Assembly: GCF_040529045.1 (NCBI RefSeq)
Contig: NZ_CP131914.1
Coordinates: 4,386,501 to 4,450,500, forward strand
Origin: Xanthomonas indica
Lineage (GTDB): Bacteria; Pseudomonadota; Gammaproteobacteria; Xanthomonadales; Xanthomonadaceae
Direction: 5' to 3'
Length of the DNA stretch: 64,000 bases
Below, piece after piece: positions 1 to 8,323 of this stretch. Every line of letters begins with the position of its first letter. The stretch's first letter is position 1. The notes under the pieces are model-generated. The model was given only the letters and a program-made list of their open reading frames with translations. It was not told the DNA's origin and ran no database searches. The position numbers were made by a program, and so were the translations under genes.

Positions 1-897
1 GCCCAGTTCGCGGCCCTGGTGCAGCACCGCGAAACGGCTGCCGTCGGCGGCGAGCAGGCGTGCGCTCCACTCGAAGGCCGGATCGAAGCCGAAGCGTTCC
101 ACCGGGGTCCAGCAGCCCATCGCCAGCACCTCGCGCAGGTGCGCGTCCTCGCCGTTGACGATCAGCCGGCCGCGGTGCGGCACCGTCCGCACCAGGTGGT
201 GGAACTGGCGCTGGATCGCGGCGACGTCGGGAAAGATGTCGGCGTGGTCGTACTCGAGGTTGTTGAGGATCGCCACCAGCGGCCGGTAGTGCACGAACTT
301 GCTGCGCTTGTCGAAGAACGCGGTGTCGTACTCGTCGGCCTCCACAACGAAGAGCGGCCGCTCCGCCAGCTCCGGTACTCGATTCCCTTCTCCCGCCGGG
401 AGAACATGGTGCGCAGCGCCGGATGCGGGTCCGACAGCTGCACGCCCCAGTCGCGCGGACACGCCGAAGTCCTCGGCCACGCCGCCGATCAGGAAACCCG
501 GTTCGCGCCCGGCGGCCTGCAGCAGCCAGGTCAGGATGCTGGTGGTGGTGGTCTTGCCGTGGGTGCCGGCCACCGCCAGGGTGTCGCGCCCCGGCAGCAC
601 CTGCTCGCTCAGCCATTGCGCCCCGGAGGTGTAGGCGCGCCCGGCGTCGAGCACCGCCTCGACCGCGGCGTTGCCGCGCGACAGCGCGTTGCCGACGATC
701 ACCTGGTCGCAGTCGGCGGCGATGTGCTCGGGCAGGTAGCCCTGCTTCAGCGCGATGCCCAGGCGCTCCAGTTGCGTGGACATCGGCGGATAGATCGCCT
801 GGTCGCTGCCCTCGACCGCATGGCCGAGTTCGCGCGCCAGCGCGGCGACACCGCCCATGAACGTACCGGCGATGCCGAGAATATGGATCTTGCTCAT
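1..897 (-). CDS. mpl: Mpl murein peptide ligase, N-terminal part (runs off left edge)
   Basis: UDP-N-acetylmuramate:L-alanyl-gamma-D-glutamyl-meso-diaminopimelate ligase, a cytoplasmic murein-recycling enzyme that attaches recycled tripeptide to UDP-MurNAc. It reads leftwards from ATG at 897 and leaves the window, so only 299 N-terminal residues are visible. Seen: an N-terminal Rossmann start (IHILGIAGTFMGG, residues 4-16), the Mur-ligase P-loop GTHGKTTTT (111-119), the family stretch VVEADEYDTAFFDKRSK from residue 184, then NNLEYDHADIF and a HHLVRTVP segment. Odd: about 28 residues (152-179) lie between GVSARLG and RPLFVVEADEYD, where the E. coli protein as I recall it has about two. The inserted DNA resembles half of the palindromic repeat found in tandem at 56833-57709, yet the frame stays open. 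Family call is firm. Confidence 0.93.
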   Translation of the reverse strand, partial: MSKIHILGIAGTFMGGVAALARELGHAVEGSDQAIYPPMSTQLERLGIALKQGYLPEHIAADCDQVIVGNALSRGNAAVEAVLDAGRAYTSGAQWLSEQVLPGRDTLAVAGTHGKTTTTSILTWLLQAAGREPGFLIGGVAEDFGVSARLGRAAVGPASGAAHHVLPAGEGNRVPELAERPLFVVEADEYDTAFFDKRSKFVHYRPLVAILNNLEYDHADIFPDVAAIQRQFHHLVRTVPHRGRLIVNGEDAHLREVLAMGCWTPVERFGFDPAFEWSARLLAADGSRFAVLHQGRELG

Positions 898-1426
898 GGC
901 CCGATTGTCGCCGATCCCCCGACGCACGCAAACCAGCACTGTGCCGGCCGTTGGCCGCGACAGGCCCCGCACGGGATCGCTTCGGGGCAAGCGCGCCGCT
1001 GCGCCGTCAAGTAGGGAATCCCCCACATCGGCTGGGTAAAGTTCCCGATAGGCAAGTCGGGAGCCGACGCCGAGAATGAACGGGCCAGCCTCGACACCCT
1101 GTGGTTCTACTCCCCAAGAGACCATCCCCAAGGGAGCTCATGTCGTGGGGCCCTGAGCAAGCCCGCTCGCTGGCACTTTTTTATCGACCCTGGCCCCATG
1201 GCAAGCGGCCTGCGCGCCCACGGCCGATCACTCGCTGTGCGGCAGCGGGAGACAAGCTTATCTTCGTGGGAGCGGCTTCAGCCGCGATGGGCTTTCCCGG
1301 GAATGCCCGTCGCGGCTGAAGCCGCTCCTACGGGCGTTGCGCGTCGTGAACGGGGACGCGCAATCGTCGGATCCCGCACCATCTGCACGTCCGGCGCCCG
1401 TCGCGGGCGCCGGCGTGTGTGCCGCC
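898..1426. other. Intergenic region between mpl and adk
   Basis: About 530 bp with no convincing gene. A 67-codon reading frame on the minus strand just upstream of mpl has no recognisable domain. The region holds one palindromic repeat (1266-1334) and must carry the promoter for mpl. A T-run near 1175-1181 follows only a weak hairpin and is not called a terminator. Confidence 0.6.
1266..1334. repeat. Palindromic REP-like repeat (gtgggagcggcttcagccgc type)
   Basis: The sequence cgtgggagcggcttcagccg is followed after a short loop centred on ctttcccgggaatg by its near-perfect reverse complement ending in gctcctacggg. The arms are about 27 bp each. Degenerate single arms of the same family recur at 42175-42463. 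Such elements are abundant in Xanthomonas and Stenotrophomonas intergenic regions. It lies downstream of adk and upstream of mpl on the minus strand. Confidence 0.85.
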
Positions 1427-1990
1427 TCAGCGGCCGATCGCCGCCAGGATGCGGGCGAGCACCTCGTCCAGCGAGCCGACGCCATCCACCCGCGCCAGCG
1501 TGCCGCGCTTGTCGTAGAAGCCGATCACCGGCGCGGTCGAATCGGTATAGACCTGCAGGCGCTTGCGCACCGACTCGGGGTTGTCGTCCTCGCGGCCTTC
1601 GGCCTTGGCGCGGCCAGCGATGCGCTCGACCAGCAGCTCGTTGGCCACGTCCAACTGCACCACCGCGTCCAGCGGCTGGCCGAGCTTGGCCAGCAGTTCG
1701 TCCAACGCGCCGGCCTGGGCCAGGTTGCGCGGGTAGCCGTCGAGGATGAAGCCGTTGCGCACGTCGTCGCGGCCCAGGCGCGATTCGAGCATGCCCAGCA
1801 GGATGTCGTCGGAAACCAGATCGCCGCGCGCCATCACTTCCTTGGCCTGCACGCCCAGCGGGGTGCCGGCGGCGACTTCGGCGCGCAGCAGATCGCCGGT
1901 GGAGATGTGCGGGATCTGCAGCTTGTCCTTCAGGCGGGCCGCCTGCGTGCCCTTGCCCGATCCGGGCGGTCCCAACAGAACCAATCGCAT
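1427..1990 (-). CDS. adk: Adenylate kinase
   Basis: Catalyses ATP + AMP = 2 ADP in the cytoplasm. ATG at 1990 gives 187 residues. Seen: the P-loop GPPGSGKGT at residues 7-15, the AMP-binding stretch HISTGDLLRAEV (about 28-39), GFILDGYPRN (about 80-89) and the arginine-bearing segment ending in SVRKRLQVY. The LID is the short kind without zinc cysteines, which fits the length. The gene is divergent from pfp, 145 bp away. As the enzyme that removes AMP and holds adenylate balance, it sits naturally beside the pyrophosphate-using enzymes that follow. Longer upstream frames exist but lack family similarity. Confidence 0.96.
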   Translation of the reverse strand: MRLVLLGPPGSGKGTQAARLKDKLQIPHISTGDLLRAEVAAGTPLGVQAKEVMARGDLVSDDILLGMLESRLGRDDVRNGFILDGYPRNLAQAGALDELLAKLGQPLDAVVQLDVANELLVERIAGRAKAEGREDDNPESVRKRLQVYTDSTAPVIGFYDKRGTLARVDGVGSLDEVLARILAAIGR

Positions 1991-2135
1991 CAACCTGACT
2001 CCTCGAGGAAAGTACCGTGCGCGGCCGGCGGCGTTAGACTCGGGGGCCACGCCTGCGCTGCACCGCAAGATCCCCAGCTTACCGCATCCAGGCAATGTCC
2101 CGGCAATGTCCCCACCCCAGGAGCGAACCCCGACC

Positions 2136-3392
2136 ATGGCCCAAGGCACCCTGCTGTACGCCCAGTCCGGCGGCGTCACCGCCGTCATCAACGCCAGCGC
2201 CGCCGCCGTCATCGGCGAAGCGCGGGCGCGCAAGGTCAAGGTGCTGGCCGCGCGCAACGGCATCCTCGGCGCGCTGCGCGAGGACCTGATCGACACGTCC
2301 AAGGAGTCGGCGGCGGCGATCGCCGCGCTGGCCCACACCCCCGGTGGCGCGTTCGGCTCGTGCCGCTACAAGCTCAAGTCGCTGGAGGCCGACCGCCCCA
2401 AGTACGAGCGCCTGCTGCAGGTGCTGCAGGCGCACGACGTGCGCTACTTCCTCTACAACGGCGGCAACGATTCGGCCGACACCGCGTGGAAGGTGTCGCA
2501 GCTGGCGCAGGCGTTCGGCTACCCGCTGCACTGCATCGGCGTGCCCAAGACCATCGACAACGACCTGGCGGTCACCGACACCTGCCCGGGCTTCGGCTCG
2601 GCCGCCAAGTACACCGCGGTGTCGGTGCGCGAGGCGGCGCTGGACGTGGCGGCGATGGCCGAGACCTCGACCAAGGTATTTGTCTACGAAGCCATGGGCC
2701 GCCATGCCGGCTGGCTGGCGGCCGCCGCCGGCCTGGCCGCGCAATCGCCGGACGACGCGCCGCAGATCATCCTGTTCCCCGAACGCGCCTACGACGAGGC
2801 CGCGTTCCTGGCGCAGGTGCGCAAGGTGGTGGACAAGGTCGGCTGGTGCGTGGTGGTGGCCAGCGAGGGCATCCAGACCGCCGACGGGCGCTTCGTCGCC
2901 GATGCCGGCGGCGGCACCGACGCGTTCGGGCACAGCCAGCTCGGCGGCGTGGCGTCCTACCTGGCCGGCAAGGTCAAGGCCGAACTGGGCTACAAGGTGC
3001 ATTGGACCCTGCCCGACTACCTGCAGCGTTCGGCGCGCCACATCGCCTCGCGCACCGACTGGGAGCAGGCGCAGGCGGTCGGCAAGGCTGCGGTGCAGTT
3101 CGCGCTGAAGGGCATGAACGCGGTGATGCCGGCGATCGTGCGCAGCAGCGACGCGCCGTACCGCTGGAAGATCGAGGCCGCGCCGCTGGCCAAGGTCGCC
3201 AACCACGAGAAGAAGATGCCGGCCGGCTTCCTGCGCAAGGACGGTTTCGGCATCACCGAGAAGGCACGCCGCTACCTGCAGCCGCTGATCCGCGGCGAAG
3301 CGCCGCTGCCCTACGGCACGGATGGCCTGCCCAAGTACGTGGCGCTGAAGAACGTGGCGGTGAAGAAGAAGCTGCCGGCCTGGGAGGGCTGA
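2136..3392 (+). CDS. pfp: Pyrophosphate-dependent 6-phosphofructokinase
   Basis: Phosphorylates fructose 6-phosphate using inorganic pyrophosphate, reversibly, in glycolysis/gluconeogenesis. ATG at 2136 (AGGAG at 2118-2122) gives 418 residues; an ATG at 2106 would add ten. Seen: LLYAQSGGVTAVINAS at the N-terminus, GGNDSADTAWK (about 107-117), the catalytic PKTIDNDLAVTDTCPGFGSA (about 132-151) and EAMGRHAGW (about 181-189). The lysine in PKTIDND, where ATP-dependent enzymes have glycine, marks the PPi-dependent class. Its location near hppA and ppa fits pyrophosphate use. Known Xanthomonas enzymes of this kind have a similar length. Confidence 0.94.
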   Translation: MAQGTLLYAQSGGVTAVINASAAAVIGEARARKVKVLAARNGILGALREDLIDTSKESAAAIAALAHTPGGAFGSCRYKLKSLEADRPKYERLLQVLQAHDVRYFLYNGGNDSADTAWKVSQLAQAFGYPLHCIGVPKTIDNDLAVTDTCPGFGSAAKYTAVSVREAALDVAAMAETSTKVFVYEAMGRHAGWLAAAAGLAAQSPDDAPQIILFPERAYDEAAFLAQVRKVVDKVGWCVVVASEGIQTADGRFVADAGGGTDAFGHSQLGGVASYLAGKVKAELGYKVHWTLPDYLQRSARHIASRTDWEQAQAVGKAAVQFALKGMNAVMPAIVRSSDAPYRWKIEAAPLAKVANHEKKMPAGFLRKDGFGITEKARRYLQPLIRGEAPLPYGTDGLPKYVALKNVAVKKKLPAWEG

Positions 3393-3613
3393 CAACGCCA
3401 GCGCACGCCCCTGTGCCGCGACCGGCGCGCGCCGGTGCGCGGCACGCTGCGGGACAGGCGCCAACGCCTGAAGCGCGGCGACGGAGGCATGGCAGACCCC
3501 ACTCGCTCACCACGCGCTGGCACGACGGCACGCGTGCCAGCGCCCCCACAAAGTCCGAGATGGCCGGCATGCACGGCGGCAAGCGCGAAGACCGCACCAG
3601 CGAGAGTCCCACG

Positions 3614-3925
3614 ATGGACTTCGATTGGCACAGCGACACCATCACGCGCGCGACGCCGGTGGATGGACGCTACCGCAACACGCAGAACGTGCGTCGTTTT
3701 CTCGTTGCGGCATGTGGCGACGGCTTCGCCTTCGATCGCGCGTTCATGGCCTGGATCAGGAATGGCGTCGCCAAGACCATGGGCGACGTCGCCGACGCAT
3801 GGCAGCGGCGGCACATCGGCACGACGTCAGCCGATGAGACGGGCGGTCACACACCGCATACGCCGGATCGGCAACCAAACAGCGCGACGCGCCACGCCGG
3901 GGAGCCTGGCCTGAGCGCCGATTGA
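3614..3925 (+). CDS. Small DUF6434-type protein
   Basis: A 103-residue protein from ATG at 3614. The N-terminal two thirds match what I recall of the DUF6434 family: FDWHSDTITRATPVDGRYRN, then QNVRRFL, CGDGFAFDRAFMAWI and KTMGDVADAW. Function is unknown; relatives are small cytoplasmic proteins, sometimes attached to SAP-like DNA-binding domains. The last 30 or so residues are polar and low in conservation signals (TGGHTPHTPDRQPNS). It stands alone 220 bp after pfp. The ribosome-binding site is not strong (gagagtccc), so the start is reasonable rather than certain. Confidence 0.75.
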   Translation: MDFDWHSDTITRATPVDGRYRNTQNVRRFLVAACGDGFAFDRAFMAWIRNGVAKTMGDVADAWQRRHIGTTSADETGGHTPHTPDRQPNSATRHAGEPGLSAD

Positions 3926-4065
3926 CGCACGCGTCGATACCTCACGTCCGCCGGCGCGGGCCGTGTCACCGCAGCTCCGTCCTCGTCGCGTACACACGCT
4001 GCCGCAGTCGCGACCGTGCCGCCCCGCCGTGCAGGCGAGACGCCGGGCCCAGCCAACCCGCCCGC

Positions 4066-4605
4066 TCAGCGGCAGGCCTTGCCTTCCACGGTCATCTGCG
4101 CGGTGAACTGCGGCACCTGCGCGACCTTGCCGGCGGCCGCCTGCTGCTTGGCCTCTTCCAGATAGATCCGCGACTGGCCCTGGCCATCGCGTTCGGTGTT
4201 CAGTACGACCGGCTTGCGCCACACCCGCACCACCGCCTGCTGCGACGGACAGGCCGCGCTGGGCACGCGGATCAGATCGTTGAACTTCCAGCCGGTGGCC
4301 GCGCTGGGCTTGGCCTGGTCGAACTCGACCAGCTTGGCGCGCGGCTGGCAGGTGGGGCTGCTGCGCACGGCGGAGAAACGGTAGGGCTGCGCCGCATCGC
4401 CGGTGTACTCGCCCTCGAAGCGCACGCAGGCCTCGGGGATCTGGCGAATGGTGTGGACCACGCCTACCGCCTGCGGCGCGCTGGCCGGGCGCTGCAACTC
4501 GGGGGTCGGGTCGGCGGCCGCCGCGGCCAGCGGCGCCAGCGCGCACAGGGCGATGGCCAGGATCGAGGCGCGTGCGCGCAGCCGCGGGGAAATCGTCGAT
4601 TGCAT
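4066..4605 (-). CDS. Secreted hypothetical protein with four cysteines
   Basis: ATG at 4605 is preceded by AGGAG at 12 bases and opens a Sec signal peptide (RLRARASILAIALCALAPLA, cleavage expected near AAAA-DP). The mature ~145 residues are mostly beta-like and polar with four cysteines (EACVRF, SPTCQP, AACPSQ, GKACR), enough for two disulfide bonds, so a periplasmic protein is likely. I do not recognise a domain. It is convergent with DUF6434 and divergent from hppA. A second secreted cysteine-rich protein flanks hppA on its other side (6947-7435), but the two do not look alike. Confidence 0.75.
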   Translation of the reverse strand: MQSTISPRLRARASILAIALCALAPLAAAAADPTPELQRPASAPQAVGVVHTIRQIPEACVRFEGEYTGDAAQPYRFSAVRSSPTCQPRAKLVEFDQAKPSAATGWKFNDLIRVPSAACPSQQAVVRVWRKPVVLNTERDGQGQSRIYLEEAKQQAAAGKVAQVPQFTAQMTVEGKACR

Positions 4606-4862
4606 CGGAAGGCTCCTGGGAAGCGATGCGCCACGCTGCCATGCGCAGACTGAACCGGACGCCAAAAGTGCGACGCCCTGCCTGGTCGCTGGCGGCATCA
4701 CGGAGCCAGGCGCATACTCGCCCACGTTCAGGCCAGATGACATTGCGATACGCACCAGCGGCGCGCGTTGTGGCCGCGGAGTCGTTGCATGCTTCAGCTC
4801 CTACGGTGTGATCCCTCGGTATGTCCAGCGCTTGGGCGCCATCCACATCCTTGGGAGGGGTC

Positions 4863-6890
4863 ATGTTGGAACGATATGCGGTCACCGTGGCACTGGCGTG
4901 CGCGGCTCTGGCGGTGCTCTACGGCATCGTCTCCACGCGCTGGATCCTGGCGCAGCCTGCCGGCAACGAACGCATGCGGCAGATCGCCGATGCGATCCAG
5001 GAAGGCGCTCGCGCCTACCTCAACCGCCAGTACCTGACCATCGCCATCGCCGGCGTGGTGTTGCTGGTGCTGGTCGGCGTGTTCCTGAGCTGGTACACCG
5101 CCGGGGGCTTTGCGATCGGCGCGGTGCTGTCCGGGGTCGCCGGCTACATCGGCATGAACCTGTCGGTGCGCGCCAACGTGCGCACCGCCGAGGCGGCGCG
5201 GCGCGGGCTGGCGCCGGCCATGGCGGTGGCGTTCCGCGGCGGCGCGATCACCGGCATGCTGGTGGTGGGCCTGGGCCTGATCGGGGTGGCCGGCTACTAC
5301 GGCCTGCTGCAGTGGCTGGGCCACAGTGTCGGCGACAGCCTGCATGCGCTGGTCGGCCTGGCCTTCGGCAGTTCGCTGATCTCGATCTTCGCGCGCCTGG
5401 GCGGCGGCATCTTCACCAAGGGCGCGGACGTCGGCGCGGACCTGGTCGGCAAGGTCGAGGCCGGCATTCCCGAGGACGACCCGCGCAACCCGGCGGTGAT
5501 CGCCGACAACGTCGGCGACAACGTCGGCGACTGCGCCGGCATGGCCGCCGACCTGTTCGAAACCTATGCGGTCACGGTAATCGCGACGATGCTGCTGGGC
5601 GGGCTGATGGCCGCCGAGGCCGGGCGCAACGCGGTGCTGTATCCGCTGGTGCTGGGCGGGGTCTCGATCGTCGCCTCGATCGTCGGCACCTTCTTCGTGC
5701 GCGTGCGCCCGGGCGGTTCGATCATGGGCGCGCTGTACAAGGGCGTGGTGGTCTCGGCGGTGCTGGCGGCGCTGGCGTTCTGGCCGGTGACCCAGCAGCT
5801 GATGGGCGACACCGCCGCCGGTGCCGGCAAGCTCTACGGCTGCGCGCTGATCGGCCTGGTGCTGACCGGGCTGATCGTGTGGATCACCGAGTACTACACC
5901 GGCACCCAGTACAAGCCGGTGCAGCATGTGGCCCACGCCTCCACCACCGGGCATGGCACCAACATCATCGCCGGGCTCGGCATCTCGATGAAGTCCACCG
6001 CGCTGCCGGTGATCGCGGTGTGCGCGGCGATCTGGGGCGCGTTCGCGTTGTCGGGCCTGTACGGCATCGCCATCGCCGCCACCGCGATGCTGTCGATGGC
6101 CGGCATGATCGTGGCGCTGGATGCGTACGGCCCGATCACCGACAACGCAGGCGGCATCGCCGAAATGGCGGAACTGCCGCCAGAGGTGCGCGCGGTCACC
6201 GATCCGCTGGACGCGGTCGGCAATACCACCAAGGCCGTGACCAAGGGCTATGCGATCGGCTCGGCAGCGCTGGCGGCGCTGGTACTGTTCGCCGACTACA
6301 CCCACAACCTGCGCGCCGCGCATCCCACCGAGACCTTCGCCTTCGACCTGTCCGACCACACGGTGATCATCGGCCTGCTGATCGGCGGCCTGATCCCCTA
6401 CCTGTTCGGCGCGATGGCGATGGAAGCGGTGGGCCGTGCCGCCGGCGCAGTGGTGGAGGAAGTCCGGCGGCAGTTCCGCGAGATCCCCGGGATCATGCAG
6501 GGCACTGGCAAACCGCAGTACGACCGTGCGGTGGACATGCTGACCCGCTCGGCGATCCGCGAAATGATCGTGCCATCGCTGCTGCCGGTGGCGGTGCCGA
6601 TCGTGGTCGGCCTGTTGCTGGGCCCGCGCGCGCTCGGCGGCCTGCTGATCGGCACCATCGTCACCGGCCTGTTCGTGGCGATCTCCATGACCACCGGCGG
6701 CGGCGCCTGGGATAACGCCAAGAAGTACATCGAGGACGGCCATTTCGGCGGCAAAGGCAGCGAGGCGCACAAGGCCGCAGTGACCGGCGACACCGTCGGC
6801 GACCCGTACAAGGACACGGCCGGGCCGGCGATCAATCCGCTGATCAAGATCATCAACATCGTGGCGCTGCTGCTGGTGCCGCTGCTGTAG
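4863..6890 (+). CDS. hppA: Proton-translocating membrane pyrophosphatase (K+-independent type)
   Basis: Hydrolyses pyrophosphate and pumps H+ across the cytoplasmic membrane. ATG at 4863 follows GGGAGGGG and gives 675 residues with about 16 membrane helices. Seen: the substrate-binding stretch [20 protein letters not shown] and [19 protein letters not shown], plus the C-terminal [19 protein letters not shown]. The motif GNTTKA with Lys457 and Thr three residues later is the signature of K+-independent H+-pumps; K+-dependent enzymes have alanine at the Lys position. A longer frame from 4821 lacks a good ribosome-binding site. Neighbouring pfp and ppa also use pyrophosphate. Confidence 0.96.
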   Translation: MLERYAVTVALACAALAVLYGIVSTRWILAQPAGNERMRQIADAIQEGARAYLNRQYLTIAIAGVVLLVLVGVFLSWYTAGGFAIGAVLSGVAGYIGMNLSVRANVRTAEAARRGLAPAMAVAFRGGAITGMLVVGLGLIGVAGYYGLLQWLGHSVGDSLHALVGLAFGSSLISIFARLGGGIFTKGADVGADLVGKVEAGIPEDDPRNPAVIADNVGDNVGDCAGMAADLFETYAVTVIATMLLGGLMAAEAGRNAVLYPLVLGGVSIVASIVGTFFVRVRPGGSIMGALYKGVVVSAVLAALAFWPVTQQLMGDTAAGAGKLYGCALIGLVLTGLIVWITEYYTGTQYKPVQHVAHASTTGHGTNIIAGLGISMKSTALPVIAVCAAIWGAFALSGLYGIAIAATAMLSMAGMIVALDAYGPITDNAGGIAEMAELPPEVRAVTDPLDAVGNTTKAVTKGYAIGSAALAALVLFADYTHNLRAAHPTETFAFDLSDHTVIIGLLIGGLIPYLFGAMAMEAVGRAAGAVVEEVRRQFREIPGIMQGTGKPQYDRAVDMLTRSAIREMIVPSLLPVAVPIVVGLLLGPRALGGLLIGTIVTGLFVAISMTTGGGAWDNAKKYIEDGHFGGKGSEAHKAAVTGDTVGDPYKDTAGPAINPLIKIINIVALLLVPLL

Positions 6891-6899
6891 CCGGGGGAC

Positions 6900-6929
6900 A
6901 GCGGGCGCCGGCGCACGCCGACGCCCGCT
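6900..6929. terminator. GC-rich hairpin between convergent genes
   Basis: AGCGGGCG (6900-6907) pairs perfectly with CGCCCGCT (6922-6929), with a further GC-rich loop. It lies 10 bp after the hppA stop and 17 bp before the stop of the convergent gene at 6947. There is no T-run, so it may block either transcript or protect 3' ends rather than act as a full intrinsic terminator. Confidence 0.5.
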
Positions 6930-6946
6930 GCGCAGGACGCGCTTGG

Positions 6947-7435
6947 CTACAGGCAGTCGATCAGGCCGTCGTTGATGCTGCGCTCGCTGCGCGGCAGCGG
7001 TGCGAACAGCGGCCGCTCGCCCGACAGCGCCGTGTACAGCGCGTGCAGCCGGGTCTGCGGTTGCAGTGGCGTGCGGCAATGCCACAGCCGCGCATCGACC
7101 ACCACCTGGCCGCTGTCCGGATCGATGCTGGCCTCGCTGGCACCGAAGCTCCAGATGCACTCGCCGATCACCCCGTCGCGCTGGCGCACCGAGCAGCGAT
7201 AGCGCAGCGGCCGGTAGTCGCTGTAGTCGCCTTCGCAGAAGGTGTCGCCGCACAGCTGGTCGAAGTCGTGCGCCAGCCGTTGCTCCAGGTCGGCGAACGC
7301 CTCCCAGCCCTCGCCGGGTGCCGGGTAGTCCATCGCACCCACATAGGTCGGCTGCGCCTGCTGCGCCTGCGCAGCGCCGCAGGCCAGGACCAGCACCGCC
7401 AGCAGCGGCCACATCGATCGCCGGATTCCGTTCAT
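6947..7435 (-). CDS. Secreted hypothetical protein with six cysteines
   Basis: ATG at 7435 has AAGGAG about 10 bases upstream and starts a signal peptide (MWPLLAVLVLACGAAQA, cleavage near AQA-QQ). LVLAC is a poor lipobox, so a soluble periplasmic protein is favoured over a lipoprotein. The mature part of ~140 residues has six cysteines (LCGD, FCEG, RCSV, ECIW, HCRT, DCL), consistent with three disulfides. No domain recognised. It is convergent with hppA. A longer frame from 7507 is not favoured because the signal peptide would be buried. Confidence 0.75.
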   Translation of the reverse strand: MNGIRRSMWPLLAVLVLACGAAQAQQAQPTYVGAMDYPAPGEGWEAFADLEQRLAHDFDQLCGDTFCEGDYSDYRPLRYRCSVRQRDGVIGECIWSFGASEASIDPDSGQVVVDARLWHCRTPLQPQTRLHALYTALSGERPLFAPLPRSERSINDGLIDCL

Positions 7436-7633
7436 CGTCTTGCTCCTTGATGGGGGACAGTGGCCACAGGGTCGCCGCCGCCCGTTGCCGGCACCATCGG
7501 ACTGCACCCCATGCGGGCCGGTATGGAGTCCGAAACCGCTGTAGGAATCCTCCGAACGGGCGTGCGCTGCATTGCAACAGCCAACCGACTAGAATGCCTG
7601 CCTCTTTAGAAGCCACTCCACTGGAGCTAGCGC

Positions 7634-8167
7634 ATGGGTCTGGAACTGGTCACCTCCGGCAAGAACCTGCCGGAAGAAATCAACGTCGTCATCGAAATCC
7701 CCAAGGATTCCGAACCGGTCAAGTACGAAGTGGACAAGGCCAGCGGCGCCATCTTCGTCGACCGCATCCTCTCCACCCCGATGCGCTATCCCTGCAACTA
7801 CGGCTACGTGCCCAACACCCTGTGCGGCGACGGCGACCCGGCCGACGTGCTGGTGGTGCTGCCGCTGCCGCTGGTGCCCGGCTGCGTGGTGCGCTGCCGC
7901 CCGGTCGGCGTGCTGAAGATGAGCGACGAGGCCGGCAGCGACGAGAAGATCCTGGCGGTGCCGGTGGCCAAGGTGTTCCAGGGCTACGCGCACATCGAGG
8001 ACATCACCCAGGTGTCCGGCCACTGGATGGAGCGCATCGGCCACTTCTTCGAGCACTACAAGGACCTGGAGAAGGGCAAGTGGGTCAAGCTCGACGGCTG
8101 GGGCAACGCCGAAGAGGCCAAGCGCATCCTGCGCGAGTCCGTGACCCGTTTCGAAGCCGGCGCCTGA
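7634..8167 (+). CDS. ppa: Soluble inorganic pyrophosphatase (family I)
   Basis: Hydrolyses pyrophosphate to two phosphates in the cytoplasm. ATG at 7634 (GGAG at 7622) gives 177 residues, the usual length. Seen: INVVIEIPKDSEPVKYEVDK, the RYPCNYGYVPNT segment, the signature DGDPADVLVV with its metal-binding aspartates (about 66-75), and HFFEHYKDLEKGKWVKLDGW near the C-terminus. It has no close operon partner. Having both this enzyme and the membrane pyrophosphatase in one region implies two competing pyrophosphate sinks, one wasteful and one energy-conserving. Confidence 0.97.
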   Translation: MGLELVTSGKNLPEEINVVIEIPKDSEPVKYEVDKASGAIFVDRILSTPMRYPCNYGYVPNTLCGDGDPADVLVVLPLPLVPGCVVRCRPVGVLKMSDEAGSDEKILAVPVAKVFQGYAHIEDITQVSGHWMERIGHFFEHYKDLEKGKWVKLDGWGNAEEAKRILRESVTRFEAGA

Positions 8168-8323
8168 GCCGCTCGCCGTGGCGGGGCCCTGCCCCGCCGT
8201 GGCTGACCCGTTTCACGTTTTGCCGTTGCCGGGGCGCCGCCCTTCGGGGTTTGCGGTACATTGCGCCATGGCATCACCGAGCCCGGTCCGTCCGCGACCT
8301 GGCTCTTCTTGGGGGACAGTCTC

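Noticed and set aside
894-1097. A 67-codon minus-strand ORF just upstream of mpl
   Set aside because: No domain, no clear ribosome-binding site, and it overlaps the mpl start region; probably leader DNA.
1170-1185. A T-run after a small hairpin near 1175
   Set aside because: The stem is only about four base pairs and no rightward gene precedes it.
4794-7616. A 940-codon minus-strand open frame antisense to hppA
   Set aside because: Antisense to an unmistakable pyrophosphatase; no domain, histidine- and glutamine-rich.
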